Translations under genes and position numbers: made by a program
Source: Harmothoe impar
Taxonomy: Eukaryota > Annelida > Polychaeta > Phyllodocida > Polynoidae
Length of the DNA stretch: 64,000 nucleotides
Direction: 5' to 3'
NCBI GenBank assembly: GCA_947462335.1
Contig: OX381714.1
Span: forward strand, 55,349,800-55,413,799
Part shown: one piece after another, positions 19,653 to 29,271 of the stretch
How positions within the stretch are numbered: position 1 is the stretch's first letter
How the letters are laid out: each line of letters starts with the position of its first letter
Notes under the pieces: generated by a model
What the model was told of the DNA's origin: nothing
The model's input: the letters and a program-made list of their open reading frames with translations, nothing else
Databases searched by the model: none

Positions 19653-21620
19653 TGACAATGACGCTGACTTTTCTGAGGGTGTAGTCACTTGGTCAGTTTG
19701 TCTCTGACATATTTCACTTGTAGTGGCTGGGGCATATCCCACTGGCAAGTTACTCGCATATTTGGCAGTGAAAATGATTATAATTTTTCCTTTTCAGGTC
19801 TTCCACCTGTACATCAGCTATGGTGTCATTGCTGGAGCTGGGCAGGGAGTCATTAACGTTCTCAGCCTCAGTGTTCTAGATCCTTACCTCTACAAGTACA
19901 AGCGGATAGCATGTGGCAGTGCCCTGGCCGGGTTGGGAGTAGGATCATTAATTATGCCACCAGTTTTGACCTATTTTGAGGATGTGTATGGATGGAGAGG
20001 AGCGATTCTCCTGCTGGCTGGGATTAATGCTCATATGATGGTGGCTTGTTCCCTGTTCAGACCATTTGAAACTTCCCCACTGCAGGAAGGAAATTCTAAA
20101 CCTCAGAATATTGTTACGTTCAAGGATGAAGAAAAGTCTTTAGAAAAAGGAATCATGCTACCATTGGAAGCTGTGCAGATACAGAGAGAAATCCCAGACT
20201 TGTACTCAACAACAATACAGGGAGGCCTCATGGAAATGGCATTAATTTACACTTAAATCAAACTTAAAGTCCAGGCAAGAGCAAAAGGTTTATAGAAATG
20301 TTCTTGCTTTTCAAAATCGTACCTTTTGTCTGCTTATGTGCATGTAGGCTGATCATCTGCTTTTCAATATCAATTATCCTGACCCACTTTGGCAGTTATT
20401 TACTGGTGCTGCAGTTTACCAGTGAGGATGTAGTGAATGTGTATATGACCCTAGGAGTTAGTGGTATCGTTGCTAGCCCACTGGTGGGAGCAGTTGCTGA
20501 AGTCACCCATGCCAATTCAGCTATGTGTACCATGCTAACTGTGCTACTCATCGGTATGTACTTCTCTATGGCATTCAGCTCTACGTCCCTTTAAGGGCCG
20601 ATTCATGTATTACTAGCATTGCCGAATTTTTCCACAGCGCCTAATTACTTACCTCTTTGGAATCATGCATTGTTTTGAGTATATAAATGGGAGCTATTTA
20701 GTTTTAGGTGCTTTTCCAGATTTGGTCCCACCAATGAGGGTCTGTTTTCCATTATGACCCCCTCCCCTATATTCACCAAACAACTCCCCTCCCCCCGATC
20801 CCCCCCCCCCATGGCAAAAATGACTCTGCCCTTAAATCGAGCATGTTCTGATTTTGAATATATCTGCCTTCAATGTGTCACACACTGCAAAGGAAGCCAT
20901 CATTTATCAATAATAGCAGTGGTTGATTTTAGGGAGGGGGGGTAAAAGGAGTTGGGCATGTGCAAGAGAATTTACAGTATTCTTGTTTTGTGTTTAAGGT
21001 GTGCTGACCATATGTGTGCCCTTCATGAAGCAACTATGGATGATGTTTGTGTATGCGGTGATGTACCAGCTACTAACAGGGCCTTATAACACTCTAGGAG
21101 GCCCGACCATCATGGAACACGTACCTAAGGGTCAGGTGGCCACTGCATGTGGTGTCTACCTCTTTCTTTCTGTACCAGGATATACACTAGGAGCTCCAAT
21201 GGCAGGTAATGCTGCAAATCACTTCTTTTATAAACCCCTTAAGAACCGCATGTTTCAACACGCTTCATGTTCATTTGTCATCATGATGCACCACTGGAAC
21301 ACTGAATAGGTGCAAAGGTGCATCATGCTGACTCCTTTGGGTGTACGGTTGCCATGATGCATGGATGTAGCCCTGGTGAGTTATTCAGCAGGGATGCATC
21401 ATGATAACTCAAGGGTTAAGCAAATTAGAGTACTATGCAATTTTGTGCATGTCTGTTCAAAAGTGATCTTTACTTGATACCGTAAAGTATTGCATAGAGG
21501 CAGAAACCCTTGTGTAAGCCACCCCCTAACTTGGGAGAACCCTGTAAGCCAAATGGGGTTTTGATTTTGGATAGTTACTTTAATACTGTAGTATACTTCA
21601 GAAACCCCTCATCAAGTAGC

Positions 21621-21625
<5 letters not shown>

Positions 21626-21690
<65 letters not shown>
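21626..21690. repeat. (TA)n microsatellite
   Basis: About 32 TA repeats lie at the left border of the tyrosine-recombinase retroelement. The repeating IYIYIY frames on both strands are artefacts. Confidence 0.95.
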
Positions 21691-21693
<3 letters not shown>

Positions 21694-22145
21694 TATGCAG
21701 AATATATATATTGAACTATAACATGATCGACGAGACAAGTCATGATTAGTTTTGGACTCGGGCAAAACATGATGACCAAATGTCACCGCCCCATTTATTA
21801 CAAAAGTGTTGTAATAATAAAAAATAAAAAAATAATTTTAAAAAAACTGACGCCCGCTGGCTGTAGACTGGCAGGTGAGAGTTCAGGTGCGCCACCGGCA
21901 ACAGACCAGGTGTGAGGGGGCACCTCAAAGCGCCCACAGTTCTGGGGGTCGACTCAAAGATGTCCAATACTTGCAACCCGTTAATGCGCGTTCCATACCA
22001 TTGAACTATAACATGATCGACGAGACAAGTCATGATTAGTTTTGGACTCGGGCAAAACATGATAACCAAATGTCACCGCCAACTCCAAAAGATCATGATC
22101 ATAAAAATAAAAAAGTTTAACAGCGGCCAGCCTGAGGGAGTGAAA

Positions 22146-23204
22146 TTACAAATTCATGAGCGCGTCAGAAACTATCCTGTCTGACTCTACCCTGCCAGAG
22201 AGAGGCTTAGTCAGGTAGATGAGCGCCGCCATGCTTTGCCAATCCCCCGCCTGACGAACATCGTCCAGTGACAGGCCAATGCTATACATATAAGCTGCGC
22301 CGGCCCTCCTGAGGCAATGCATGCCGGCTCCAGCACAGTCTAAATGGATCTTCTTCAGCAGATATTTGAGATAAGAAAGGAGGGTGGAGTAGGTGAGTGG
22401 CACCACCTTGCTGCCTTTAACCACCCAGAAGGCCGGTGAGTCAGCAGAAACTTGTGGGAAAAGTTTGAAGTGAGTGCTGACTAGCTCAACAGCACATAGT
22501 GGAGAGCCTGGGGCTGACGTGATCGGAATGTGATGCACCCGCTGGTTATACTGCACAGTCTTTGAACTAGAAATAGCAATCTTGAAACCCCATGGAGTGA
22601 AGGACACAGCCCCACGCCTGAGATAATGTGAGCCGGGGTTGGTGAGAGAAGTAGGCACCAAATTACTTTTGCGTAGGAGTGCCCTAAATGCCAGGACGAT
22701 GCACGCCCACATGGAGTGTGAAGAAGGGTCTTTGAGTTGCACAAAAGCAAACATCTTGAGTAGGTCCGCGATACAGAGGGTAGGTCTTACAGGTTCTGGA
22801 TCACCCAGGATGCGCTTGAGGCCACACATAGTGGCTTTAAACACAAACTCCTGCCTGATGCAATCTCTGTCTTAGCCAAACAACTTGTTCAAAGATAAAA
22901 CTCCACTGACGTAATTGTCAATCAATGTATACTTTAGGCCACCTTTCAGCGAGACGATGAACCTGCACATCATGGAAGATGAAGTAGGGACCGGTACTAA
23001 GGCCGCTTTATCACAGAACTTCAGGTACTTCCTCCATTGTGATCCCTTGGTGCGCCACGTGGTTGGTGCCCACATGTGCGCTCTTATCTCTGCCGCCTGA
23101 AAGTCCAGGGATCTTCTGAATCTCGCCGCCTCTGCAACATATAGGAAATGAAGGCACAAAGTTAATGGACTTTGAGATCCTAGATAAATAGTCGGCTCTG
23201 ACAT
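22146..23204 (-). pseudogene. Tyrosine recombinase of the retroelement, one in-frame stop
   Basis: Two collinear pieces of one frame, 23204-22872 and 22871-22146, are separated only by TAA at 22874-22872. The N-terminal piece is a SAM-like DNA-binding domain (WRTKGSQWRKYLKFCDKAAL). The catalytic piece has the first Arg in FRALLRKSNLVP, the HCLRR box near 22300, GDWQSMAALIYL with the expected Trp (the H/W position) and the Tyr nucleophile near 22215. Only one base separates TAA from a sense codon such as CAA, so the damage looks recent. PAT and Ngaro elements use this enzyme instead of an integrase. A readthrough or a sequence error cannot be excluded. Confidence 0.85.
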
Positions 23205-25137
23205 TATTTATTCCTGGAAGGTATTTAGCCAACAGATGACAATTAAAGGTAACAGTCTTCCAAAAAATGTCTCTTAACAGTGCCATGGCTAAAGTATTCG
23301 GGCTACTACCCTTGTTGATGGCTGATACAACTTGGGTGTTATCTGTCTCGCATAAAATAGTATAATTAGCCCAGCCCGCACCCCACCTATCCAACGCCTC
23401 AGAGATGGGGTAAAGCTCTCTGATGCTAATGTGATCCGAGGCAGATACAATGTTTGTGTGCCCCACACAGTGCTGGTGAGTATCAGAGGTAACCTCCAAG
23501 GTGTGGTCCCAGCCACTGGCTGCCCAGTCTTCGCCGCAGACTGCTCCCCAGCCGGTGCCCGAGGCGTCTGTAGTGAGGGTTCTGGAAGGATGAGTAGTAC
23601 CATCAATAATGCGGGCTTCGCCATTGAACCACGCCGCAAACCTCAGCCACCAATCTAGGTCATCAAAGAAAGGACCTGAAAGCTTGACATACCGCCTGTT
23701 ACCCTTGAAGCCTTTCAAGAGGTTGATGACGCGCCGCGAGAAAGTTCTACCCCCTTTAACAAGCGTCGCACAGTGAGATAAGACTCCACATAGCCGCTGT
23801 AACTGCCTCCTGGTCGCCCGTTGGCGACCCATGAAGAAGGACAATTCATCAATGAGCTTATTCACTTTAGCTTTGGGTAGACGCAATTTCATGTCAACAG
23901 TGTCAATCTCCACCCCCAAATATACCTGCTTGCGAGAGGGTGATGAGATCTTGGGGAATGCTAAATAGAAGCCTAGACTTCTAAGTGTGTTGTGGAGCAG
24001 GTGTTGGGATGCAATACACTCCTCATAAGTGTCGGCCCAAACTATGAGGTCGTCGAGATAATTTATGCAGTGGTGACCGGCAGCAGTCATGAATCTAGCC
24101 ACCGCGTCTGTAAGGCGATTAAATATAAAAGCAGAGGCTTTCGCCCCAAATGACAGGAAATTGTCTTGTATGAAACAGCTTCTACCATTGACTTCCCATT
24201 TGAGACCCTGAAACTGTCGGTCATGAGCCCTAATCATGGTAGACCTATAAGCCGCGGCCAAATCCGTCACGGCCATGAATTGATTGGGGTGGAGATCAGC
24301 ACACACATTGTCTATAGTCTTATACTTAAAGTGGCTGAAAGTTTGTTGCATGAAGTTATTTATAGACAAATTGCTAGGTCTGCTGGCGTCCGTGATGGGC
24401 CTAAATTTCCCATCCGGCTTGGGGACTGCTCCCAGAGCGTGGACACAAGTGGGTGAATCGTCCACAATTGACAACTTCCCATCATGAATTTCTTTCAATA
24501 TAATATCATTGATGCAGTCTCTAGAAGTGACCTCCGCAGACATGTAGTTGGCGGTAAAATAGGGAGAAATGTCCGCGTTAGGGTCCACTATTTTGAACCC
24601 ATGCACAATCCCATCTAAAATGAAAGCGCTGTCAGGGTCCCAACTGTCCTCACCGAAAACCTGATCAGGCCCGCCCGCCAACATGCGCCTCCATCCTGAC
24701 GGTTTTAGTTGAGACAACACCCCGGCTACATAATGTGGTACATTAGAGTCAAATAAAGGTGCATACCCCACATAAAAGTCTAGCAGCTCGCTGACCGACG
24801 TGAAACATGTCAAACTGTCGCAATATGAGAAGTGGTCCAACGCAGATTGACTCTCCTGTCCGCCATGTTGTTTATAAATCGCTGATTCCGGCCTGCTGCC
24901 GTATTCCGGAGTGGCGAAGCTCCCCTCGCCGAGAACCAGCCGCGGCTCGGGGCCCGAGCTACGCCGAGTGTTCCCGAGCGTCGCCGACGGGGGCGTAAAC
25001 AAACCCCACGTGGGCGCCATGCCTACTGCCGCGGCGTCTGAGGGGGATGAAACTGCGGAGTCGCCTGTCGGTATTGCGTGTCGCCAAACGGAGGGGATGG
25101 TTGCTGGAACCCCTCCCTGCGTGACGCGTTGAAACAC
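23011..25137 (-). CDS. Reverse transcriptase-RNase H of the tyrosine-recombinase retroelement
   Basis: An uninterrupted 708-codon frame. The RT part has AVPKPDGKFRPITDASRPSN, the fingers/palm segment VTDLAAAYRSTMI and the catalytic YLDD at residues 360-363 (24060-24049). RNase H marks follow: TTDASGTGWGAV around residue 522, an ETDNT segment and a C-terminal RADYLSR near residue 650. The YLDD and this RNase H order fit the DIRS/PAT/Ngaro clade. The first 150 residues are unrelated to RT and probably a linker. It overlaps both neighbours (Gag-like by 115 bases, recombinase by about 190 bases) in other phases. All catalytic residues I can see are intact. Confidence 0.93.
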   Translation of the reverse strand: MFQRVTQGGVPATIPSVWRHAIPTGDSAVSSPSDAAAVGMAPTWGLFTPPSATLGNTRRSSGPEPRLVLGEGSFATPEYGSRPESAIYKQHGGQESQSALDHFSYCDSLTCFTSVSELLDFYVGYAPLFDSNVPHYVAGVLSQLKPSGWRRMLAGGPDQVFGEDSWDPDSAFILDGIVHGFKIVDPNADISPYFTANYMSAEVTSRDCINDIILKEIHDGKLSIVDDSPTCVHALGAVPKPDGKFRPITDASRPSNLSINNFMQQTFSHFKYKTIDNVCADLHPNQFMAVTDLAAAYRSTMIRAHDRQFQGLKWEVNGRSCFIQDNFLSFGAKASAFIFNRLTDAVARFMTAAGHHCINYLDDLIVWADTYEECIASQHLLHNTLRSLGFYLAFPKISSPSRKQVYLGVEIDTVDMKLRLPKAKVNKLIDELSFFMGRQRATRRQLQRLCGVLSHCATLVKGGRTFSRRVINLLKGFKGNRRYVKLSGPFFDDLDWWLRFAAWFNGEARIIDGTTHPSRTLTTDASGTGWGAVCGEDWAASGWDHTLEVTSDTHQHCVGHTNIVSASDHISIRELYPISEALDRWGAGWANYTILCETDNTQVVSAINKGSSPNTLAMALLRDIFWKTVTFNCHLLAKYLPGINNVRADYLSRISKSINFVPSFPICCRGGEIQKIPGLSGGRDKSAHVGTNHVAHQGITMEEVPEVL

Positions 25138-25871
25138 TCCGTGCTCTCCTTCGCTTTGTGATTACCTCTACAGACCGCGCAGACATGGAATCTATTACAG
25201 TAATCGTAATCGCATGCGGAGTAGTTGTACTTGGCACACGTGTCGTCGGGGCAGAGGCTGTTGTATCGCTTTGAACCCCCCCTGCCTCGTCCCGAGCCGT
25301 GGTGCCCGGCTCTGCCGCCACCGGGCCGTGGCGCAGGGGTAGCTTTTGCCGCCAACAATGCCATGGCGGCTTCAAATTGGGTCGTCCTTTCTCCCGTGAA
25401 GAAGGTGGTCAAAGACGGGTAGTCTGCTGCGACATAGCCAGCAATATCTTCGTCAATGACTCTGGTAGTGACTGCATGTTCGTACTCCACGCATGCAGTA
25501 TGGGTGAAGCCTCCGTGCAGCTTCTTGAGACAGATGAAGCTGAAATGATCTGCATAATCTTGAACGGTGATGTTAGCCGGCCCGCTCCCTTTACACAGGC
25601 GGACCAAAACACATGTCATGCCGTATACTAACTCGTCGTAGGACATTTTCTCAAACTCCTTGTCTTTGAAAATGTGATAGTCTGGGCGTATCCAACACTT
25701 AGACCTTTTACGCTTAGATGAGTCAGACCAAGATTTCATACCTGACGCCCGCTGGCTGTAGACTGGCAGGTGAGAGTTCAGGTGCGCCACCGGCAACAGA
25801 CCAGGTGTGAGGGGGCACCTCAAAGCGCCCACAGTTCTGGGGGTTGACTCAAAGATGTCCAATACTTGCAA
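25023..25871 (-). CDS. Gag-like ORF1 of the tyrosine-recombinase retroelement
   Basis: A 282-codon frame starts inside repeat B (25742-25895), so the terminal repeat supplies the first residues. A basic patch (SSKRKRSKC) is near residue 50. A Gly/Arg-rich segment (PRPGGGRAGHHGSGRGRGG) near residues 183-201 precedes a Cys-rich region, CPDDTCAKYNYSACDYDYC followed by CAVCRGNHK, likely a zinc-binding nucleic-acid domain standing in for a Gag zinc knuckle. The 3' end overlaps the RT frame by 115 bases in a different phase, so the RT is probably made by frameshift or internal initiation. Family role (inferred): RNA binding and particle assembly. Confidence 0.8.
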   Translation of the reverse strand: MQVLDIFESTPRTVGALRCPLTPGLLPVAHLNSHLPVYSQRASGMKSWSDSSKRKRSKCWIRPDYHIFKDKEFEKMSYDELVYGMTCVLVRLCKGSGPANITVQDYADHFSFICLKKLHGGFTHTACVEYEHAVTTRVIDEDIAGYVAADYPSLTTFFTGERTTQFEAAMALLAAKATPAPRPGGGRAGHHGSGRGRGGSKRYNSLCPDDTCAKYNYSACDYDYCNRFHVCAVCRGNHKAKESTECFNASRREGFQQPSPPFGDTQYRQATPQFHPPQTPRQ

Positions 25872-26002
25872 CCCGTTAATGCGCGTTCCATACCATATAT
25901 TCTATGCAGAATAACTTGAGTTATAACCTCTCCTCGTCTGTTATAAAAGTCTATGATAAAAGCCTAATCATATTTTTAATTACAGATTAATCTTATAACT
26001 GC

Positions 26003-26132
26003 TATCCCAGTGAACAAAAAATGGTATACGTTGTATATCGTTCCTCTATGGTTCCTTATTGTGGCAAAACATTATCTAACATTGGGTAACATTATTTTGA
26101 TATAAAATATTGTATTTTTGTTAGCTGGGATA
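26003..26132. mobile_element. Short MITE with TATCCCAG/CTGGGATA ends
   Basis: It starts TATCCCAGTGAACAAAAAA and ends TTTTTGTTAGCTGGGATA, imperfect inverted termini about 20 bp long, 130 bp in total. A sister copy lies at 36831-36981 in MCT copy 2 but on the other side of the conserved intron block, so the two insertions were independent. Confidence 0.65.
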
Positions 26133-26420
26133 CATATATGATGTTTATGTATCACATGCATTTAAGATAATTTGACCAAAGACAGGTAACTTCAAAAATG
26201 ATGATTGCCTGTACACTATATCTTATTTGTTCGTTTATCTGTTAACACGTGAGAAAATGTCCTGATAAAAATGATTCAATACAATACAGGCTCCCAATTG
26301 TTTCTCTTTTTTCAGCTTGGTTGTAAGATCACACACATGTGTATGCACATACCTTCCACCTGGCTGGAGGTCTCATGATAATAGCGGGACTCACACTGGC
26401 ACCTGCTGCCTACTACTAGT

Positions 26421-27354
26421 AGTAGGGTGGCCGGAGGCTCTAGCTGGTCGCTCAATCTATATCTGATCCTATGTTAAGTGACCCTTTTATGATGGCCTCT
26501 CATTTTGGCTAGGGAGCAGATAGAGACCTCTAGTAACTTGGTATCAAGAGATCTTGAATGTATCCTTCATACATGAGCTGGAATAAGCATCATAAATTGT
26601 ATTACATAATGTAATTTAAGAGCAATCTTGATAGACCTTCAGATTTTGAGTCTGTCTTGAGCTCTATAACTGGGTGATCTCTTGAACCTATCCTCTGGGA
26701 GAATTGACACTGTTTGATGGAAAATCCATGTATCAACGAAATTCTTTTTTTGTTTGAAGTGTCTTGTATGCAGGCATGTCATGGGAGGTCCTATAGTTAC
26801 TTGCGACCAATATATCTTACATAGATAAGCCTCCTAAAATCATGTATTTTTAGCTCAATTATTTTTCTAGAACTTCTTAATTGGTAGATTACGGTAGACT
26901 ACTGAAAATAGAGCTAAATGAGGTGAAAATGATGCATTTGGAATGAAAATGATACAACCTACCACCTGCCAGCGTCAGGGCATCTCCTGGGGGTCATATA
27001 TGAGGCTTATTATCATTTCAGACATGGTGCTTAAACAGATGGCAGCACTCTATAACACAGGGTTCTATGGGGTGCAATGGTGCATGAAGGCCATCGTTTC
27101 AGCTGATCCACCCCAGGTGGCATATTGGTACAGTAAGAAGACTGCTATGAGCTGTAATGTTGACCCTGGCACCAGTTTGAAACCTGTCAGAAGGTTTGTC
27201 AGGGTGAGGTAGATTCAAACCACTATAGCTAATTCCCTATATCTTGCATCACCATTACAAAAGTAGTCTTGGAAATGTGAATATTAGGGCTATTGGTAAA
27301 TATGCATCATGTTTATGTCATATCGTTTTATAAAAATGGTCCGGCCACCCTACT
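26421..27354. mobile_element. 934-bp TIR element splitting the last exon of MCT copy 1
   Basis: AGTAGGGTGGCCGGA (26421-26435) is exactly inverted at 27340-27354. The exon reads GCCTACTAC on the left and resumes CTACATTCATAAG on the right, where copy 2 has GCCTACTACATTCATAAG, so CTAC is the likely target duplication. No transposase-like frame is seen inside. The superfamily is unknown to me. Confidence 0.85.
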
Positions 27355-27649
27355 TCTACATTCATAAGAAATGACGTTAGGAATTTATTATCAAAAATGG
27401 AAAAAAACCATATGACTTAGTTATTTCACCTGAATGAAGGCTACTACATTTAAATGCAGTTGAAATGTAAATCCTTATTCTTTAGTTGCAACTTATTTTC
27501 CATTATTGCTATGGATAACTGATACTGATTGTAATAAATGTCAAATGATCCATCATTAACAAATATAATTGTACTGTCTCCATTTCTTTTGTGACTCAAC
27601 CAGCCTACCCATTAGTAGTTATTTCAGGGTGAATTAACTTTTTTCTAAC

Positions 27650-27835
27650 TCTTTAGGGACATCACAGCGCATAAATGTATCATGTTCGTGGTCATCATGA
27701 TGCATCTATGCAGCCCTGGTGAACAACATGCTAGAGCTGCATTCATGTATCATACCATCCCTACAGGGTTGAGACACTCCCTGAGGGCCATCATGATAAA
27801 TGTCATCTTTTTAGCGACATGCTGCCCTTAAAGGA
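27650..27835. mobile_element. piggyBac-like palindromic MITE
   Basis: The left end is TAA-CTCTTTAGGGACATC and the right end GCTGCCCTTAAAGGA-TTAA (27836-27839). The body holds GTCATCATGATGCATC, GCAGCCCTGGTGAAC and TACAGGGTTGAGACACTCCC, as in the 11565 copy. Confidence 0.6.
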
Positions 27836-27879
27836 TTAAAGGTTGTTTTCTGTGGGGGGAGGGGGGGTCGGCAAAAAAT

Positions 27880-28560
27880 GTGAGTTCAAGGATCAATAAA
27901 TGACCTTGATCTTGATTAAAGGCCAAGATCAGGTAGTATATTCTTAATAGGCCTTACACCATATTCAACAGTCTATCCCTATTATTTGTGCCACATACCA
28001 AGTGAATGGGAGGATTATATCAAAACACATATTTCAATCATAAACTTAAATGACCTTGACCTTGTACATTGACTTGGTCAAAGCTCAAGGTCAGGTTACA
28101 CAATGCTATCTTAAATGCCGATCACTACTATGTCTGCTTGATACCAAGTGGTTTGGCTGAATCCTTCTATAATAAAGATATTTACTTAAAAAGGGGAAGA
28201 AATACAGTACATGTACTTGAAAAGGGGAAGAAACACAGTTAAAGGAACAACTTCTATCTTTCCTACAAAACTTAGAGGGATAGATATGTCATGTGACATT
28301 GATCCTTGACAATCGTATGAAATCACGAAGGTGAATGACCTTGCACATGACTTTGCACAAACTTCAAGGTCCAGTCTTAAAGGAATATGTTAGAGATAAC
28401 CTCACTAATACATGTGTGAAATACTAAGTCAATTGGACAAGCCTATCTACAATTTAAAAAAAACATGTTATTGCCATGACTTGGAATGACCTTGACCTTG
28501 AATAACCTTGACCAGGGTCAAATCTCAAGGTCAGGTACCACAGGAATAAGTTGCAGAGAC
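27880..28560. repeat. Diverged tandem repeats carrying paired AAGGTCA motifs
   Basis: At least four blocks contain TGACCTTG (often doubled as TGACCTTGACCTTG) followed 25-45 bases later by its inverse CAAGGTCA, spaced about 160-230 bp apart (27890, 28050, 28320, 28480). TCAAGGTCA is the known extended half-site of FTZ-F1/ERR-type nuclear receptors; here it is most simply a repeat-family feature. A related pair occurs at 18551-18590. Confidence 0.6.
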
Positions 28561-29208
28561 CATCATCAACATATGTACCAAATTTCAAAGCATTTGGATG
28601 AGTGCATCTACAATAAAATGATCAAGCACAAAAAAGGGGAAAATTTGTTAATCTCTGCCAAATGTAGAAGGGGTGAATATTTCCCTGCAACACTTAGAAA
28701 GGGTGAATATTTCATGAGACACAGCACCTTGACAACAGAAGCAAGATGGCTACCGGTGATACTGCAGTTCACATTTTGAGTAAGTTATATGCTAATTACT
28801 GTACATTGTGATAATGGCATTGTGCACATGGTAATTTTGCTTTGAAATGAAAAAGTTGTTAATCTGCATCAGAAATTATAATTATGTTGCCTGTGCTTTG
28901 ATCTAGATGTAATGACCACATTGTGCTGATTACAATTTTAAGATGCTGTCTGCTATCTAAACAAAACCAAGATGTAAACAAACTGAATCATTGTAAATGC
29001 AACTTTTGTGTCAAAATATTGCTAAATACTGTCTCACGCCTGAGTCCGTAGTTCCATGAATTCTCAACATATCTTCCACAATATACCGTTCTAAAGCTAA
29101 GACAATGCACAGTTGTTCCCTGGGCATGGATAATTATCATAATTTAGTGCTCATCCTCTGGTCTGTCATAAACTTTAGGAAATAATTCAAAATGATTCAC
29201 TTTTTCAG

Positions 29209-29271
29209 TATTTTGAGGTGCTCCAGTCTCATTCCTCTCAACTTACCCTATGGAACACATTCTATGTGTTT
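29209..29271 (+). CDS. Possible internal exon of an unrecognised gene
   Basis: Flanked by a good acceptor (tttttcag) and donor (gtaagt), it is open as YFEVLQSHSSQLTLWNTFYV in one frame. A candidate first exon at 28750-28779 starts at ATGGCTACC in good context, but joining the two in phase gives a stop, so at least one border or the start would be wrong. No other exon of the gene was found. It could be chance. Confidence 0.2.

Larger units (their letters stand above)
21711..25895 (-). mobile_element. PAT/Ngaro-type tyrosine-recombinase (DIRS-order) retrotransposon with split direct repeats
   Basis: Repeat A (80 bp) occurs at 21711-21790 and 22001-22080. Repeat B (154 bp) occurs at 21847-22000 and 25742-25895. 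Each pair differs by about one base. Read on the minus strand the order is B, ORFs, A-B, A, which is the split-direct-repeat layout known for PAT and Ngaro elements. It encodes, 5' to 3', a Cys-rich Gag-like protein, an RT-RNase H and a tyrosine recombinase, in overlapping frames. The element lies antisense in intron 4 of MCT copy 1. The near identity of the repeats implies recent insertion. A TAA inside the recombinase frame suggests this copy is not autonomous. An 18-bp sequence is repeated at 21687-21704 and 25896-25913. Confidence 0.93.
16991..27375 (+). pseudogene. SLC16/MCT-like transporter copy 1, broken
   Basis: Five exon remnants match copies 2 and 3: about 16982-17107, 19091-19197, 19798-20553, 20999-21205 and 26316 onward. 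Family marks remain: DGAFAWLLCTMSFL in TM1, HKYKR/YKYKRIACGSALAGLG, YFEDVYGWRGAILLLAG. The lesions are clear. The expected start codon is ATA. Exon 1 loses similarity after MFYLMFKE. Exon 3 is missing one base near 20174 (CTGTGCAG where copies 2 and 3 have CTGTGCCAG or CTGTACCAG), which brings a stop at 20254. The last exon has TAA (26324-26326) where copy 2 has TAT. A 4.2-kb retroelement fills intron 4, and a 934-bp TIR element splits the last exon, whose final codons reappear at 27355. It cannot encode a full transporter. Confidence 0.9.

Noticed and set aside
24166..24456. Plus-strand frames across the retroelement
   Set aside because: Antisense shadows of the RT-RNase H frame.
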